Under the pieces are notes generated by a model. That model had not been told where the DNA came from. It saw only the letters and a list, made by a program, of their open reading frames with translations, and searched no databases. Below, piece by piece: positions 26,521-35,482 of a stretch of DNA of 64,000 nucleotides; within the stretch, counting starts at the first letter, position 1; each line of letters opens with the position of its first letter. Both the position numbers and the translations under genes were made by a program. The stretch comes from Pandoraea sputorum (lineage in GTDB: Bacteria > Pseudomonadota > Gammaproteobacteria > Burkholderiales > Burkholderiaceae), in contig NZ_CP010431.2 in NCBI RefSeq assembly GCF_000814845.2, forward strand, positions 310,001 to 374,000, given 5' to 3'.

Positions 26521-27534
26521 TCAAGTGCGTTTGCGCGTAATGGCGGCCACCTTCGGCGTACTCAGAATGCCGCGGTCGTGCCACGCGAGTGCGCGTTCGA
26601 TCTGATCAAGATAGCGCAGTTGCTCGCGTAGCGCTTCACGCGCTTCGGCGGGGGTGCATTCCGAAAAGTACAGCGTGCTGCCGAGCCGTGCCTGTCCGAG
26701 CCGCCAGAGATCGGCGGTGATCACCGTGCCGATCTTCGGGTAGCCGCCGGTCGTCTGCGCGTCAGCGAGCAGAATGATCGGCTGTCCCGACGGCGGTACC
26801 TGAACCACACCCGGCAACACGCCGTGAGAGAGCAGGTCGTGCATGCGGTTTTTCTTGCGCGCGAGCGGCTCCGGGCCGGACAGGCGATAACCCATGCGGT
26901 TGCTGTTGGGCGTGACCTGCCACGGGTTCTCCCAGAAGTTCTTGTGCGTGACGGACGTGAAGTCGTCGTACTCCGGGCCGGGCAGCACGCGCACGCGGTG
27001 TGCGAGCGGGTCGGACAGCCACAGCGGCGGGCGCACGCCCAGAGGCTCGGCTTTGCGTGCGGCGGTGCGCGGGTGGCCGATGGCGATGCGGTCGCCGTCG
27101 TGCAGGGCGCGGCCCTCGAAGCCACCGAACCCGCCGTTCAGATCGGTGCTGCGCGAGCCGAGCGTTTCGGGCACGTCGATGCCACCGGCCACGGCCAGGT
27201 AGGTTCGCATGCCGAAGCGCGAGGGGCGCAACGTCAGCGTCTGACCTTTCACGACGGGGAAGCGCCACCACGACCACACGGGCGTGCCGTCGAGGTCGGC
27301 GTGACAGTCCGCGCCGGTCAGCGCGACGAGGGTGGCCGACGTGAAACGCATCACACACGTCCCCATCGTGATTTCGAGAGTGGCGGTGTTCTGGTCGTTG
27401 CCCACGAGCCGGTTGGCGACGGCGCAGGCGAGCGGGTCGAGGGCACCGCCGCTGGCGACGCCGAAGGCACGCTGACGGGTTCGGCCCAGGTCCTGAACGG
27501 TAGTGAGCAGGCCGGCACGCTGGATGTCGATCAC
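26521..27534 (-). CDS. pxpC: 5-oxoprolinase subunit C (biotin-dependent carboxyltransferase-like)
   Basis: 337 aa, AHS2/KipA family. Typical features: VQDLGRTRQRAFGVASGGALDP (key part VQDLGR...GGALDP) at the N terminus, LEITMGTCVMRF, NRMGYRLSGPEPLAR and PPSGQPIILLADAQTTGGYPKIG near the C terminus. The start is a GTG overlapping the pxpB stop (GTGA), showing translational coupling. Confidence 0.95.
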   Translation of the reverse strand: MIDIQRAGLLTTVQDLGRTRQRAFGVASGGALDPLACAVANRLVGNDQNTATLEITMGTCVMRFTSATLVALTGADCHADLDGTPVWSWWRFPVVKGQTLTLRPSRFGMRTYLAVAGGIDVPETLGSRSTDLNGGFGGFEGRALHDGDRIAIGHPRTAARKAEPLGVRPPLWLSDPLAHRVRVLPGPEYDDFTSVTHKNFWENPWQVTPNSNRMGYRLSGPEPLARKKNRMHDLLSHGVLPGVVQVPPSGQPIILLADAQTTGGYPKIGTVITADLWRLGQARLGSTLYFSECTPAEAREALREQLRYLDQIERALAWHDRGILSTPKVAAITRKRT

Positions 27535-28193
27535 AGGTCGAGACTCGCGATAGTGAAGCGCACGCGGTCGCCCGGCGCCAGGAGGGCGGGGGGCGTCGCA
27601 GCGGGGTCGAACAGGGCGCTGGTGGCGTGGCCGATGATCTGCCAGCCGCCCGGCGAGTTGAGCGGGTAGATGCCGGTCTGATTGCCGCCGATGCCGACCG
27701 AGCCGGCGGGCACGGACAACCGGGGCTCTGCGCGACGCGGCGCGGCAATCGAATCGTCCAATCCGCCCAGATAGGCGAAGCCCGGCTGGAAGCCGATGAA
27801 GTAGACGATGTACTCCGGGGCAGTGTGGCGCTGCACGACCGTCTTCGGTTGCAGGCGCGCGTGTTTGGCCACATCCGCAAGATCGGGGCCGTGCTTGCCG
27901 CCGTATTGGACGGGAATCTCGATGTCGCGTCCGACTTCCCCTGCGCCCGGCGGCGTCTGCCAGGCATCGCGCAACCGTTCGCTCAGGACATCGATATCGG
28001 TGGCGAGCGGGTCGAAGAGCAGCGTGAGGTTATTCATGCCGGGTACGACTTCGCGCACGTCGTGCCAGTCGCGGGCCAGCGTCGCCACGTGCCAGACACG
28101 GCGCTGTGTGGCGAGATTGGCAGACGTCGGGCTGGTGCCCGCTTCACACACGAGCGCGCTGTCGCCGAGCGGCAGGATCTTGAGCGTTGTCAT
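27531..28193 (-). CDS. pxpB: 5-oxoprolinase subunit B (KipI-like)
   Basis: 220 aa, AHS1/KipI family. Characteristic segments are LPLGDSALVCEAG, the central VVPGMNNLTLLFD, FIGFQPGFAYLGGLD and the C-terminal SVGIGGNQTGIYPLNSPGGW. It lies 3 bp after the cyclo-ligase stop. The AHS1-AHS2-LamB/YcsF trio is the full PxpABC enzyme; the order here is B-C-A. Confidence 0.95.
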   Translation of the reverse strand: MTTLKILPLGDSALVCEAGTSPTSANLATQRRVWHVATLARDWHDVREVVPGMNNLTLLFDPLATDIDVLSERLRDAWQTPPGAGEVGRDIEIPVQYGGKHGPDLADVAKHARLQPKTVVQRHTAPEYIVYFIGFQPGFAYLGGLDDSIAAPRRAEPRLSVPAGSVGIGGNQTGIYPLNSPGGWQIIGHATSALFDPAATPPALLAPGDRVRFTIASLDL

Positions 28194-28196
28194 GAA

Positions 28197-28859
28197 TTAG
28201 CGTGGGTTGCCGGGAGGGCGGGCGTAGGTGGCCGATTCCGTCACGATGGCGTCGAGCGCCAGATCGTGCGCTTCGGCGCTGAGGTCCTGAACTTCGAGAA
28301 GGTCGTAGGCAATACCGAGCGTTTGCGGGGCGGGTTCCATCGCATGTAGCGTGCGGTCGTAGAAGCCTCCGCCGTAGCCGAGGCGCAGACCGTCGCGCGT
28401 GAAGCCGACGCAGGGCACCAGCAGCAGGTCGGGAACCAGCACTTCGGTGTCGCGCGGGACCGGGATGCGGTAGCGGCCTTCCATCATGGGGGTGTCGGGT
28501 GTCCAGCGATGGAAGACAAGCGGGGTGGCCGGTGCGGTGACGACCGGCAGGGCAGCGAATCTGGGCGTATCGGGCGACGCTGCGACCAGCCACGTGGCGA
28601 CGACATCGCGGGCGTCGAATTCGTCCTGAATGGGCCAGTAAAAGCCAATGCAGCGCGGGGCACGGCGCGAAAGCTCGTCGGTCAGCCGGGTGGCGAGTGC
28701 GGTGTCACGCTCGGCGCGTGCGTCGAGGGTGCTGCGGGCGTCGAGCAACGCGCGGCGCAGCAGGGCTTTCGGGCGTGCGTTCGCCGACGTTGCGTCCGCC
28801 CCATTTCCAGACGTCTGGGCCGCCGATTGGGCGGGGTCCCGTGCTATGCTTGAATTCAC
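28197..28859 (-). CDS. 5-formyltetrahydrofolate cyclo-ligase
   Basis: 220 aa (FAU1/YgfA family). It converts 5-formyl-THF to 5,10-methenyl-THF with ATP, recycling an inhibitory folate. The signature VPCVGFTRDGLRLGYGGGFYDR (key part GLRLGYGGGFYDR) is near residue 160, and an Arg-rich N-terminal helix (KALLRRALLDARSTL) follows a low-complexity leader of ~30 residues. It is first in the unit leading to pxpBCA and begins only 23 bp from the divergent transglycosylase gene, so both promoters lie over each other's coding starts or in the short gap. Confidence 0.93.
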   Translation of the reverse strand: MNSSIARDPAQSAAQTSGNGADATSANARPKALLRRALLDARSTLDARAERDTALATRLTDELSRRAPRCIGFYWPIQDEFDARDVVATWLVAASPDTPRFAALPVVTAPATPLVFHRWTPDTPMMEGRYRIPVPRDTEVLVPDLLLVPCVGFTRDGLRLGYGGGFYDRTLHAMEPAPQTLGIAYDLLEVQDLSAEAHDLALDAIVTESATYARPPGNPR

Positions 28860-28882
28860 TTTTTACCCGACGCTCCACGAAG

Positions 28883-30889
28883 ATGTCCGAACGTTTGACC
28901 CGAGTATATCGCGCCGCCGCGCTCGCCCTGACCGCTGCCGCGCTGGTGGCCTGCAGCACGACCCAGGCGACAGGACGTCCCAAGGCGCAGTCGGCGGCAA
29001 GCCGCTCGGCGCCATCGGCCGACGCGCTGTCGCAGCGCTCGCCGGACGACATCTTCGTCCAATTGCGCGAGGCGGCCCGCAGCAATGACGCACCGCGCGC
29101 CGCCGCACTCGCCGCGATGCTCACCGACTACGACGTGCCGTCGTACGTCCAGTATTTCCAGATCAAGCCGCGCATGTTCGACCGTTCGGGCAAGGCGCTT
29201 CTCGACGCACCCGACGACGATATCCGCGCCTTCTTGCGCACGTATGACGGTCAGGCCATTGCCGATCGCATGCGCAACGACTGGCTGCTCGTGCTGGGCA
29301 AGCGCCACGACTGGCGCACGTTCGACGCCGAGTACCCGAAGTTCGCCCTCGACGACGACACCCAGGTCAAGTGCTACGCGCTGATGTCGCGTGCCTCGCG
29401 CGGGGAGAACGTCACGCAGGCCGCCATCGATCTGCTGACCACGCCGAAGAACTATGGCGAGGGCTGCATCGACATGATCAATACGCTCGCCGCGAGCGGT
29501 CAGTTGCCGCGTCAGGAAGTCTGGCATCAGATTCGTCTGGCGTACGAGGAGAACTACACCTCGCTGGGCAAGCAGATTGCCGATGCGCTGGGTGCGGCGC
29601 GTCCGGACGACACGTTGCTCGACATGGCGGCGACGCGTCCGGCGCAGATTCTGGCGCGCGGCGTGGATGGCTCGGAGGCGTCGCGTCAACTGGCGCTGCT
29701 CGCCACCGTGCGCATGGCCCGCTCGGACGCCATGCTCGCCGCGAGCAGCTTCAGCAGTATCGCGGGCAGCCTGTCGCAAGACGAACGCGCCATCGGCTGG
29801 GGTGCGATCGGCATGCGTGGTGCGCTGTCGCAGAATCCGATGGCGATCAACTGGTACCGTCAGGCGGGCACCGCCAAGCTCTCGAACACGGCACAGGAAT
29901 GGAAGATTCGCGCGGCGTTGCGCGCGGGCGACTGGAATCTCGTGCGCACGGGCATCGAAGCGATGCCGGCCGCGTTGCGCGACGACGGTGTCTGGACTTA
30001 CTGGTATGGTCGCGCGCTGCGCGAAGCCGGGCAGGGCGATGCCGCGCGTGCGCAGTTCCAGAAGATCGCGTCGCAACCGAACTTCTACGGTCAGCTGGCG
30101 AACGAGGAACTGGGCAACAAGACGATGCTGCCGCCGCGCACGGCCGTCACTCGTGCCGAGATCGACGCCAACCGCTCGAACGCCGGTTTCCTGCGTGCTG
30201 CCAAGTTCTACGACATGGGCTTGCGCTTCGAAGGCAACCGCGAGTGGAACTGGGAATTGCGCAACATGACCGACCGTCAGCTGATCGCCGCCGCGCAGTA
30301 CGCCAACGGTATCGAACTGTTCGACCGTGCGGTGAATACGGCGGATCGCACGAAGGTGGAGCACGACTTCTCGCTGCGCTATCTGATGCCGTTCCGCGAC
30401 AAGGTCGACCGCTTCTCCAAGATCGTCGATCTCGACGAAGCGTGGGCGTACGGCCTGATCCGTCAGGAATCGCGTTTCATCATCAATGCCCGTTCGTCCG
30501 CCGGAGCCGGTGGCCTGATGCAAGTGATGCCCGCCACGGCGAAGATGGTCGCCAAGCAGATCGGCATCGACTACAGCCCGGGCATGATGCACGACATCGA
30601 TACCAATATCCGTCTGGGTACGAGCTATCTGTCGGATATCTACAATAAGTTCGACGGCTCGGCGGTGCTCGCGTCGGCCGGTTATAACGCTGGCCCGGGA
30701 CGGCCGCGCACGTGGCGCTCTACCCTCGACCGCCCGGTCGAAGGCGCGATCTTCGCTGAGACGATTCCGTTCAACGAGACGCGTCAGTATGTCGAGAACG
30801 TGTTGTCGAATACGACGTATTACTCGGCCATCATCACGGGCCGTCCGCAATCGCTCAAGGAGCGACTCGGCGTCATCCTGCCCCAGTGA
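28883..30889 (+). CDS. Soluble lytic murein transglycosylase, lipoprotein-type (Slt70-like)
   Basis: 668 aa. It cleaves peptidoglycan glycan strands to 1,6-anhydro-muropeptides. The N terminus has a hydrophobic signal ending in a lipobox LVAC (Cys24), predicting a periplasm-facing lipoprotein. Residues ~60-450 are the long alpha-helical superhelix (U domain) as in Slt70. The C-terminal SLT domain has catalytic Glu in LIRQESRF, then SSAGAGGLMQVMPATAK and SAGYNAGPGRPRTW. ATG 28883 was chosen because it gives the signal peptide; the frame is open upstream to 28697. Confidence 0.93.
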   Translation: MSERLTRVYRAAALALTAAALVACSTTQATGRPKAQSAASRSAPSADALSQRSPDDIFVQLREAARSNDAPRAAALAAMLTDYDVPSYVQYFQIKPRMFDRSGKALLDAPDDDIRAFLRTYDGQAIADRMRNDWLLVLGKRHDWRTFDAEYPKFALDDDTQVKCYALMSRASRGENVTQAAIDLLTTPKNYGEGCIDMINTLAASGQLPRQEVWHQIRLAYEENYTSLGKQIADALGAARPDDTLLDMAATRPAQILARGVDGSEASRQLALLATVRMARSDAMLAASSFSSIAGSLSQDERAIGWGAIGMRGALSQNPMAINWYRQAGTAKLSNTAQEWKIRAALRAGDWNLVRTGIEAMPAALRDDGVWTYWYGRALREAGQGDAARAQFQKIASQPNFYGQLANEELGNKTMLPPRTAVTRAEIDANRSNAGFLRAAKFYDMGLRFEGNREWNWELRNMTDRQLIAAAQYANGIELFDRAVNTADRTKVEHDFSLRYLMPFRDKVDRFSKIVDLDEAWAYGLIRQESRFIINARSSAGAGGLMQVMPATAKMVAKQIGIDYSPGMMHDIDTNIRLGTSYLSDIYNKFDGSAVLASAGYNAGPGRPRTWRSTLDRPVEGAIFAETIPFNETRQYVENVLSNTTYYSAIITGRPQSLKERLGVILPQ

Positions 30890-30956
30890 CGGCCAATGGC
30901 TGTCCTCGGGGTGTGGCCGGGTCCGCGAACCCACAGTCATAACGCGGAGGTGACGC

Positions 30957-31907
30957 ATGCGCTATAACGTTTGTGTCGTCGGTGGCACCGGCTTCATCGG
31001 TAGCCATCTGGTGGCCCGGCTGGTCACGCTGGGACACGCCGTGCGTCTGCCGACGCGGCGTGTCGAAGCCGCCAAGGCGCTCGGTGTGCTACCCGGCGTG
31101 GAACTCGTCGAGTGCGACGTGCATGACCCGCGCGCCCTCGAACGCGTGATCGCGGGCAGCGATGCCGTCATCAATCTCGTCGGTATTCTGCATAGCGACC
31201 GAGGCACGCCCTACGGCCGCGCGTTTGCGCGGGCGCACGTGGAACTGCCACGCAAGATCGCGCAGGCCTGCAACGACCGTGGCGTTACCCGGCTAGTTCA
31301 TATGAGCGCGCTCGGCGCGGATTCGAACGGCCCGAGCATGTACCAGCGCTCAAAGGGCGACGGCGAGGCGGTGATTCGCGAGTCGGGCCTTGCGGCGACG
31401 ATCTTCCGTCCGTCGGTGGTCTTCGGCCCCGGCGACCATTTCCTGAATACGTTTGCGAAGCTGCAACGGCGTCTGCCGATCGTGCCGCTGGCCAGTGCGA
31501 ACGCGCGCTTCCAGCCGATCTATGTGACGGACGTTGCGCAAGCGTTTGCGCGGGCGCTGGAATGCGACGCCACCATCGGCAAGACGTACGAACTCGGTGG
31601 ACCTGAGGCGTACACGCTCGAAGCGCTGGTGCGTTTCGCGGGCGCGGCCTGCGGCTGCGAGCGTCCCATCCTGCCGCTGCCGGACAGCACCGCACGACTT
31701 CAGGCCGCGATCTTCGAGAAGCTCCCGGGCGAGCCGATCATCACGCGCGACAATCTCGATTCGATGACGGTCGACAACGTGCTGACCGGCCCGCTGGCCC
31801 CGGAGCTCGATCTGACGCCGAACGGTCTGGAAATCGCCGTCGACTATCTGAACGGCGGCAATTGGGAAAAGCGGATGTCGGACTATCGCCGCTTCGCCGG
31901 ACGTTAG
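30957..31907 (+). CDS. NAD(P)-binding SDR, complex I NDUFA9-like family
   Basis: 316 aa, extended/atypical short-chain dehydrogenase. Rossmann motif VVGGTGFIGSHL is at residues 7-18; LVHMSALGAD replaces the usual catalytic site and the YxxxK counterpart is YQRSKGDGE. It belongs to the bacterial family called complex I NDUFA9 subunit-like; a quinone- or sugar-related role is possible but unknown. GGAGG lies 6 nt upstream of ATG. It may be cotranscribed from slt, 67 bp upstream. Confidence 0.88.
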   Translation: MRYNVCVVGGTGFIGSHLVARLVTLGHAVRLPTRRVEAAKALGVLPGVELVECDVHDPRALERVIAGSDAVINLVGILHSDRGTPYGRAFARAHVELPRKIAQACNDRGVTRLVHMSALGADSNGPSMYQRSKGDGEAVIRESGLAATIFRPSVVFGPGDHFLNTFAKLQRRLPIVPLASANARFQPIYVTDVAQAFARALECDATIGKTYELGGPEAYTLEALVRFAGAACGCERPILPLPDSTARLQAAIFEKLPGEPIITRDNLDSMTVDNVLTGPLAPELDLTPNGLEIAVDYLNGGNWEKRMSDYRRFAGR

Positions 31908-32035
31908 GCTCGACTGAACGACGGACGTAGCACCGTCAGTTACAACTTCGCTGCATCGGTTTCATCTGCTTCATCGCTACGCCATCACAAGCCAACGCGC
32001 GGCGCTCAGGCGCTGCGCGGGCAAAGAAGGTCCTC

Positions 32036-32680
32036 ATGCAACTCATCATCGCCAACAAAAAATACTCCTCGTGGTCGATGCGTCCCTGGGTGCTGCTCAA
32101 GCACTTCGGCATCGCGTTCGAAGAGAAGAACGTGTGGCTCGCGCAGCCCGATTCGCGCGAGCAGATCCTGCGCTACTCGCCCACGGGCAAGGTGCCTTGT
32201 CTGATCGATAACGGCATCACCGTCTGGGATTCGCTCGCCATCTGCGAATACCTGGCCGACGCCTATCCGCATCTGCCGCTGTGGCCGAAGTCGCTGGGCA
32301 CCCGCGCGCATGCCCGCAGTATCTGTGCCGAGATGCACAGCGGTTTCACCGCGTTGCGCACCAATATGTGGATGAACGTTGCGGCCCACTGGCCCGGCGC
32401 CGGTGCGACGCCCGAGGCGCTCGCCGACGTCCGCCGCGTCGAAGCGATCTGGGAAGACTGCCTCGCGCGCTACGAAGGTCCGTTCCTCTTTGGCGACTTC
32501 TCGATTGCCGACGCGTTCTATGCCCCCATCGTGATGCGCTTCACGACGTTCGAGCCCGCGTTGTCGGCGCATGCACAGGCGTATGCCGAGCGCATTCGCG
32601 AAGTGCCTGCGGTGCAGGCGTGGGTGGCGGCCGGTCGTGCGGAGACGCAGAGCGTCGCTTTCTACGACGTGCGCCCATGA
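32036..32680 (+). CDS. Glutathione S-transferase family protein
   Basis: 214 aa, cytoplasmic. N-terminal thioredoxin-like domain with the GSH-site Ser/Tyr region NKKYSSWSMRPWVLL and the conserved cis-Pro in TGKVPCL; ESLAI-like DSLAICEYLAD follows. The C-terminal helical domain has GDFSIADAFYAPIV. AAGAAGG lies upstream of the ATG. The stop overlaps the cca start (ATGA), an operon arrangement whose functional meaning is unclear. Confidence 0.92.
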   Translation: MQLIIANKKYSSWSMRPWVLLKHFGIAFEEKNVWLAQPDSREQILRYSPTGKVPCLIDNGITVWDSLAICEYLADAYPHLPLWPKSLGTRAHARSICAEMHSGFTALRTNMWMNVAAHWPGAGATPEALADVRRVEAIWEDCLARYEGPFLFGDFSIADAFYAPIVMRFTTFEPALSAHAQAYAERIREVPAVQAWVAAGRAETQSVAFYDVRP

Positions 32681-33927
32681 AGATTTACGCCGTCGGCGGT
32701 GCGATTCGCGACGCCATGCTGGGACTGCCTGTGAAAGACCGCGACTATGTCGTGGTCGGTGCGACGCCGGAAGAGATGGTGCGACAGGGCTTCCGTCCGG
32801 TGGGGCGCGACTTCCCGGTGTTTCTGCATCCCAAGACACAAGCCGAGTATGCGCTGGCGCGTACCGAGCGCAAGACGGCGCGTGGCTACCATGGCTTCTC
32901 GTTCTACTTCGCGCCGGAAGTCACGCTGGAGGAGGATCTGATCCGGCGCGACTTCACCATCAATGCCATGGCCCGCGAAGTGCTGCCGGACGACAGTCTG
33001 TCCGACGTGCTGGTCGACCTCTATGGCGGCAAGCGCGATCTGGACGCCCGCGTGTTTCGTCATGTCGGCGAGGCGTTTGCAGAAGATCCGGTGCGTATTC
33101 TGCGCTGCGCACGGTTTGCCGCGCGCTTCACCGACTTCACCGTCGCCGACGAGACGATGGCGCTGATGCAGACGATGACGGCCAACGGCGAAGTCGACGC
33201 ATTGGTGGCCGAGCGGGTCTGGCAGGAAATTTCGCGCGGGTTGATGGAACATCGCCCATCGCGCATGTTCGATGTTCTGCGTGAGTCAGGGGCGCTCGCG
33301 CGCATTCTGCCGGAGGTCTCCCAGTTGTGGGGCGTGCCGCAACGTGCCGACTTCCATCCGGAGGTGGACACCGGCGTGCACGTGATGATGGTGCTCGACT
33401 ACGCCGCGCAGCAGGGCTATTCGCTGCCGGTACGTTTCGCTGCGCTCACGCACGATCTCGGCAAGGGCACGACGCCGGAAGATGTCCTGCCTCGCCACAT
33501 CGGACACGAGGGGCGCAGCGTCGGATTGCTCGGTCCGTTGTGTGCACGGTTACGCGTGCCGGTCGAGTGCCGGGAACTGGCGCAGGTCGTGGCGCGCGAG
33601 CACGGCAACATCCATGCAAGTCAGAAGTTCGGCGCGGGTGCGTTGGTGCGCCTGCTGGAGCGGTGCGATGCTCTGCGCAAACCGGAGCGGTTCGTCGAAG
33701 TATTGCAAGCGTGCGAAGCGGATGCACGTGGGCGTGGCGGTGACTTCGCGACGGCGCCATATCCACAACGCGAGCGTTTGCTGGCGGCGCTGGACGCGGC
33801 GCGTAGCATCGATGCCGGGGCGGTGGCAGGTCAGTACGCAGACAACCCGGGGAAGATTCGCGAAGCGGTTCAGGCCGCGCGCATCGATGCCGTCGACGCG
33901 GCAGGGTTGGGCGGCGAAGAGAGCTAA
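32677..33927 (+). CDS. cca: CCA-adding tRNA nucleotidyltransferase with HD domain
   Basis: 416 aa. It adds or repairs the 3' CCA of tRNAs. The nucleotidyltransferase core has VGGAIRDAMLG and the metal-binding DxD pair in VKDRDYVVVG, then RRDFTINAMA and the AEDPVRILRCARFAARF-like block. The C-terminal HD phosphohydrolase domain shows THDLGKGTTP and H...EH, so this is the bifunctional (multifunctional) type. The ATG overlaps the GST stop; the longer open frame from 32281 is out of family register. Confidence 0.96.
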   Translation: MKIYAVGGAIRDAMLGLPVKDRDYVVVGATPEEMVRQGFRPVGRDFPVFLHPKTQAEYALARTERKTARGYHGFSFYFAPEVTLEEDLIRRDFTINAMAREVLPDDSLSDVLVDLYGGKRDLDARVFRHVGEAFAEDPVRILRCARFAARFTDFTVADETMALMQTMTANGEVDALVAERVWQEISRGLMEHRPSRMFDVLRESGALARILPEVSQLWGVPQRADFHPEVDTGVHVMMVLDYAAQQGYSLPVRFAALTHDLGKGTTPEDVLPRHIGHEGRSVGLLGPLCARLRVPVECRELAQVVAREHGNIHASQKFGAGALVRLLERCDALRKPERFVEVLQACEADARGRGGDFATAPYPQRERLLAALDAARSIDAGAVAGQYADNPGKIREAVQAARIDAVDAAGLGGEES

Positions 33928-33950
33928 CCCATTCGTCAGACGGAACGACA

Positions 33951-33988
33951 GAGGGGCATGCGAGACTTCCGAATCTCGCCTGCCCCTC
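33951..33988. terminator. Terminator after cca / after the amino-acid binding protein
   Basis: GAGGGGCA..GCGAGA pairs with TCTCGC..TGCCCCTC around an 8-nt loop, with one unpaired base on each side. ATTGTTT follows on the plus strand. It lies between convergent genes. Confidence 0.7.
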
Positions 33989-34046
33989 ATTGTTTACTTC
34001 GCTATTGCGCCGCTTTCCGGACGCTTTCCCGCCGCCCTCGTCCTGC

Positions 34047-34958
34047 TTACTCGAATGCCTTGTCGTTCGGGTTCGCGTAGAGCTGCTTGAGCTGCTCGCT
34101 CATCGGGAAATTGAAGTTGATGTTCTTCGGCGGCACCGGCGTCTCGAACCACTTCTTGTACATGGCGTTGATCTCGCCGCTCTTCATCACACCTGCGAGC
34201 GTGTCGTCCACCAGCTTTTTGAACTCGGTGTCGCCGTGCTTCATCATGAAGCCGTACGCTTCGAACGACTGCGGCTTGCCCGTCACGACCCACTCGTCGG
34301 GATTGCGACCCATCGTGCGCGCACCGGCAAGCAATACGTCATCCATCATGAATGCCTGAACGCGTCCGCCCTGAAGCATGGTGAACGACTCGCCGTAGTC
34401 CTTGCCGGAAATGACGTTCATGCCCATCTTCTTCTCGTTGTTCATCTTGTTCAGGATGCGCTCTGAGGTCGTTCCGGCATTGGTCACGACGGGCTTGCCC
34501 GCCAGATCCGGGAAGTCCTTGATGCCCGAATTCTTGTTCGTGAGCAGGCGCGTGCCCGCGACGAAGAACGTGTTCGAGAAATTGACCTGCGACTGACGCG
34601 CCGTGAGGTTCGTCGTCACGCCGCACTCGATGTCGACCGTGCCGTTCTGCACGAGCGCGATGCGGTTCTGCGACGTGACGGGGATAAAGCGGACTTGCAG
34701 ATCCGGCTTCTTAAGACGCGTTTTGACTGCGTCCACGACCTTGTTGCACAGGTCCTGAGAGTAACCGATGACGTTATGACCGTTGTCGTAATACGAGAAC
34801 GGAATGGACGATTCGCGATGGCCGATGGAAATCACACCGCTGCTTTCGATCTTTTGCAGCGTCTCCGACGTACCCTGCGCCAGCGCCGCACCGGCCGCCA
34901 ACGTCATCGCTACGGCCAACACCCCGCGCATCACCCCGGTCAATCGCGTCTTGATCAT
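34047..34958 (-). CDS. Orphan amino-acid ABC transporter substrate-binding protein (GltI-like)
   Basis: 303 aa, periplasmic binding protein of the SBP_bac_3 family with a Sec signal peptide (VLAVAMTLAAGAALAQ). The motifs GVISIGHRESSIPFSYYD, GYSQDLCNKVVDAVK and TVDIECGVTTNLTARQ resemble the glutamate/aspartate receptor GltI. AGGAG lies about 8 nt before the ATG. No permease or ATPase is adjacent; the nearest amino-acid permease pair in the window, which lacks a receptor, is at 8.7-10.0 kb. Specificity is inferred from family resemblance only. Confidence 0.9.
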   Translation of the reverse strand: MIKTRLTGVMRGVLAVAMTLAAGAALAQGTSETLQKIESSGVISIGHRESSIPFSYYDNGHNVIGYSQDLCNKVVDAVKTRLKKPDLQVRFIPVTSQNRIALVQNGTVDIECGVTTNLTARQSQVNFSNTFFVAGTRLLTNKNSGIKDFPDLAGKPVVTNAGTTSERILNKMNNEKKMGMNVISGKDYGESFTMLQGGRVQAFMMDDVLLAGARTMGRNPDEWVVTGKPQSFEAYGFMMKHGDTEFKKLVDDTLAGVMKSGEINAMYKKWFETPVPPKNINFNFPMSEQLKQLYANPNDKAFE

Positions 34959-34985
34959 GTCCTGCTCCTGAAATGGTCTTCCCGT

Positions 34986-35000
34986 GATTCAAATTGAATC
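34986..35000. promoter_or_regulatory. 15-bp palindrome upstream of the GltI-like gene
   Basis: GATTCAA-A-TTGAATC is a perfect palindrome 28 bp before the start codon, in a short AT-rich island (34985-35045). A second imperfect one, ATGAT-CAA-ATCAT, lies at 35031-35043. They probably bind a regulator of the receptor gene. The remaining gap up to 35241 holds nothing recognisable. Confidence 0.5.
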
Positions 35001-35241
35001 ATTTGTTTCATGTTAATTTTTTTGCAACAAATGATCAAATCATAGTTAACCCGGAAAACGACAGGGTTATGCACCACGTCGTGAGACGCGAAGGCGCAAC
35101 GAACTATTGGCGGGGACTGACGGGGAAGACGGGGCGGTGCGGGGCGAATGCGATTGGAGCGGCCGATGAACGGCGTTGCAACGGGTGTTGCGGCGGGTGG
35201 GGTGTTGTGCCAGTTGTGGCGGTTGTGGAGTGCAGCGATTG

Positions 35242-35436
35242 TTACAGCAAACGAATCAGCAGGTTGAAGATAAGCGAGAGCAGCACGGTCGAGGCAAACG
35301 GGAAGACCATTTCCTTACCGCGCCAGCGCAGACGCACGTCACCGGGCAGGCGGCCGATGCCGAGTTTGGTCAGCCAGGGCGCGGCTGCCGAGAGGACGCA
35401 GATCGCGAAGAAGATGGTGAACATCCAGCGAAACAT
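35242..35436 (-). CDS. DUF2905 small membrane protein
   Basis: 64 aa, matching DUF2905: hydrophobic N-terminal helix, the conserved GIGRLPGDVRLRWRGKEMVFPF in the middle (key part GRLPGD), and a second hydrophobic helix at the C terminus. Inner-membrane hairpin of unknown function. GAGAGG upstream of ATG 35436. It follows the MidA-type methyltransferase by 46 bp on the same strand. Confidence 0.9.
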   Translation of the reverse strand: MFRWMFTIFFAICVLSAAAPWLTKLGIGRLPGDVRLRWRGKEMVFPFASTVLLSLIFNLLIRLL

Positions 35437-35482
35437 CGGGGCGGCCTCTCGGTTGGGCGTGATTTGACGTTGGCGTAGCGGA

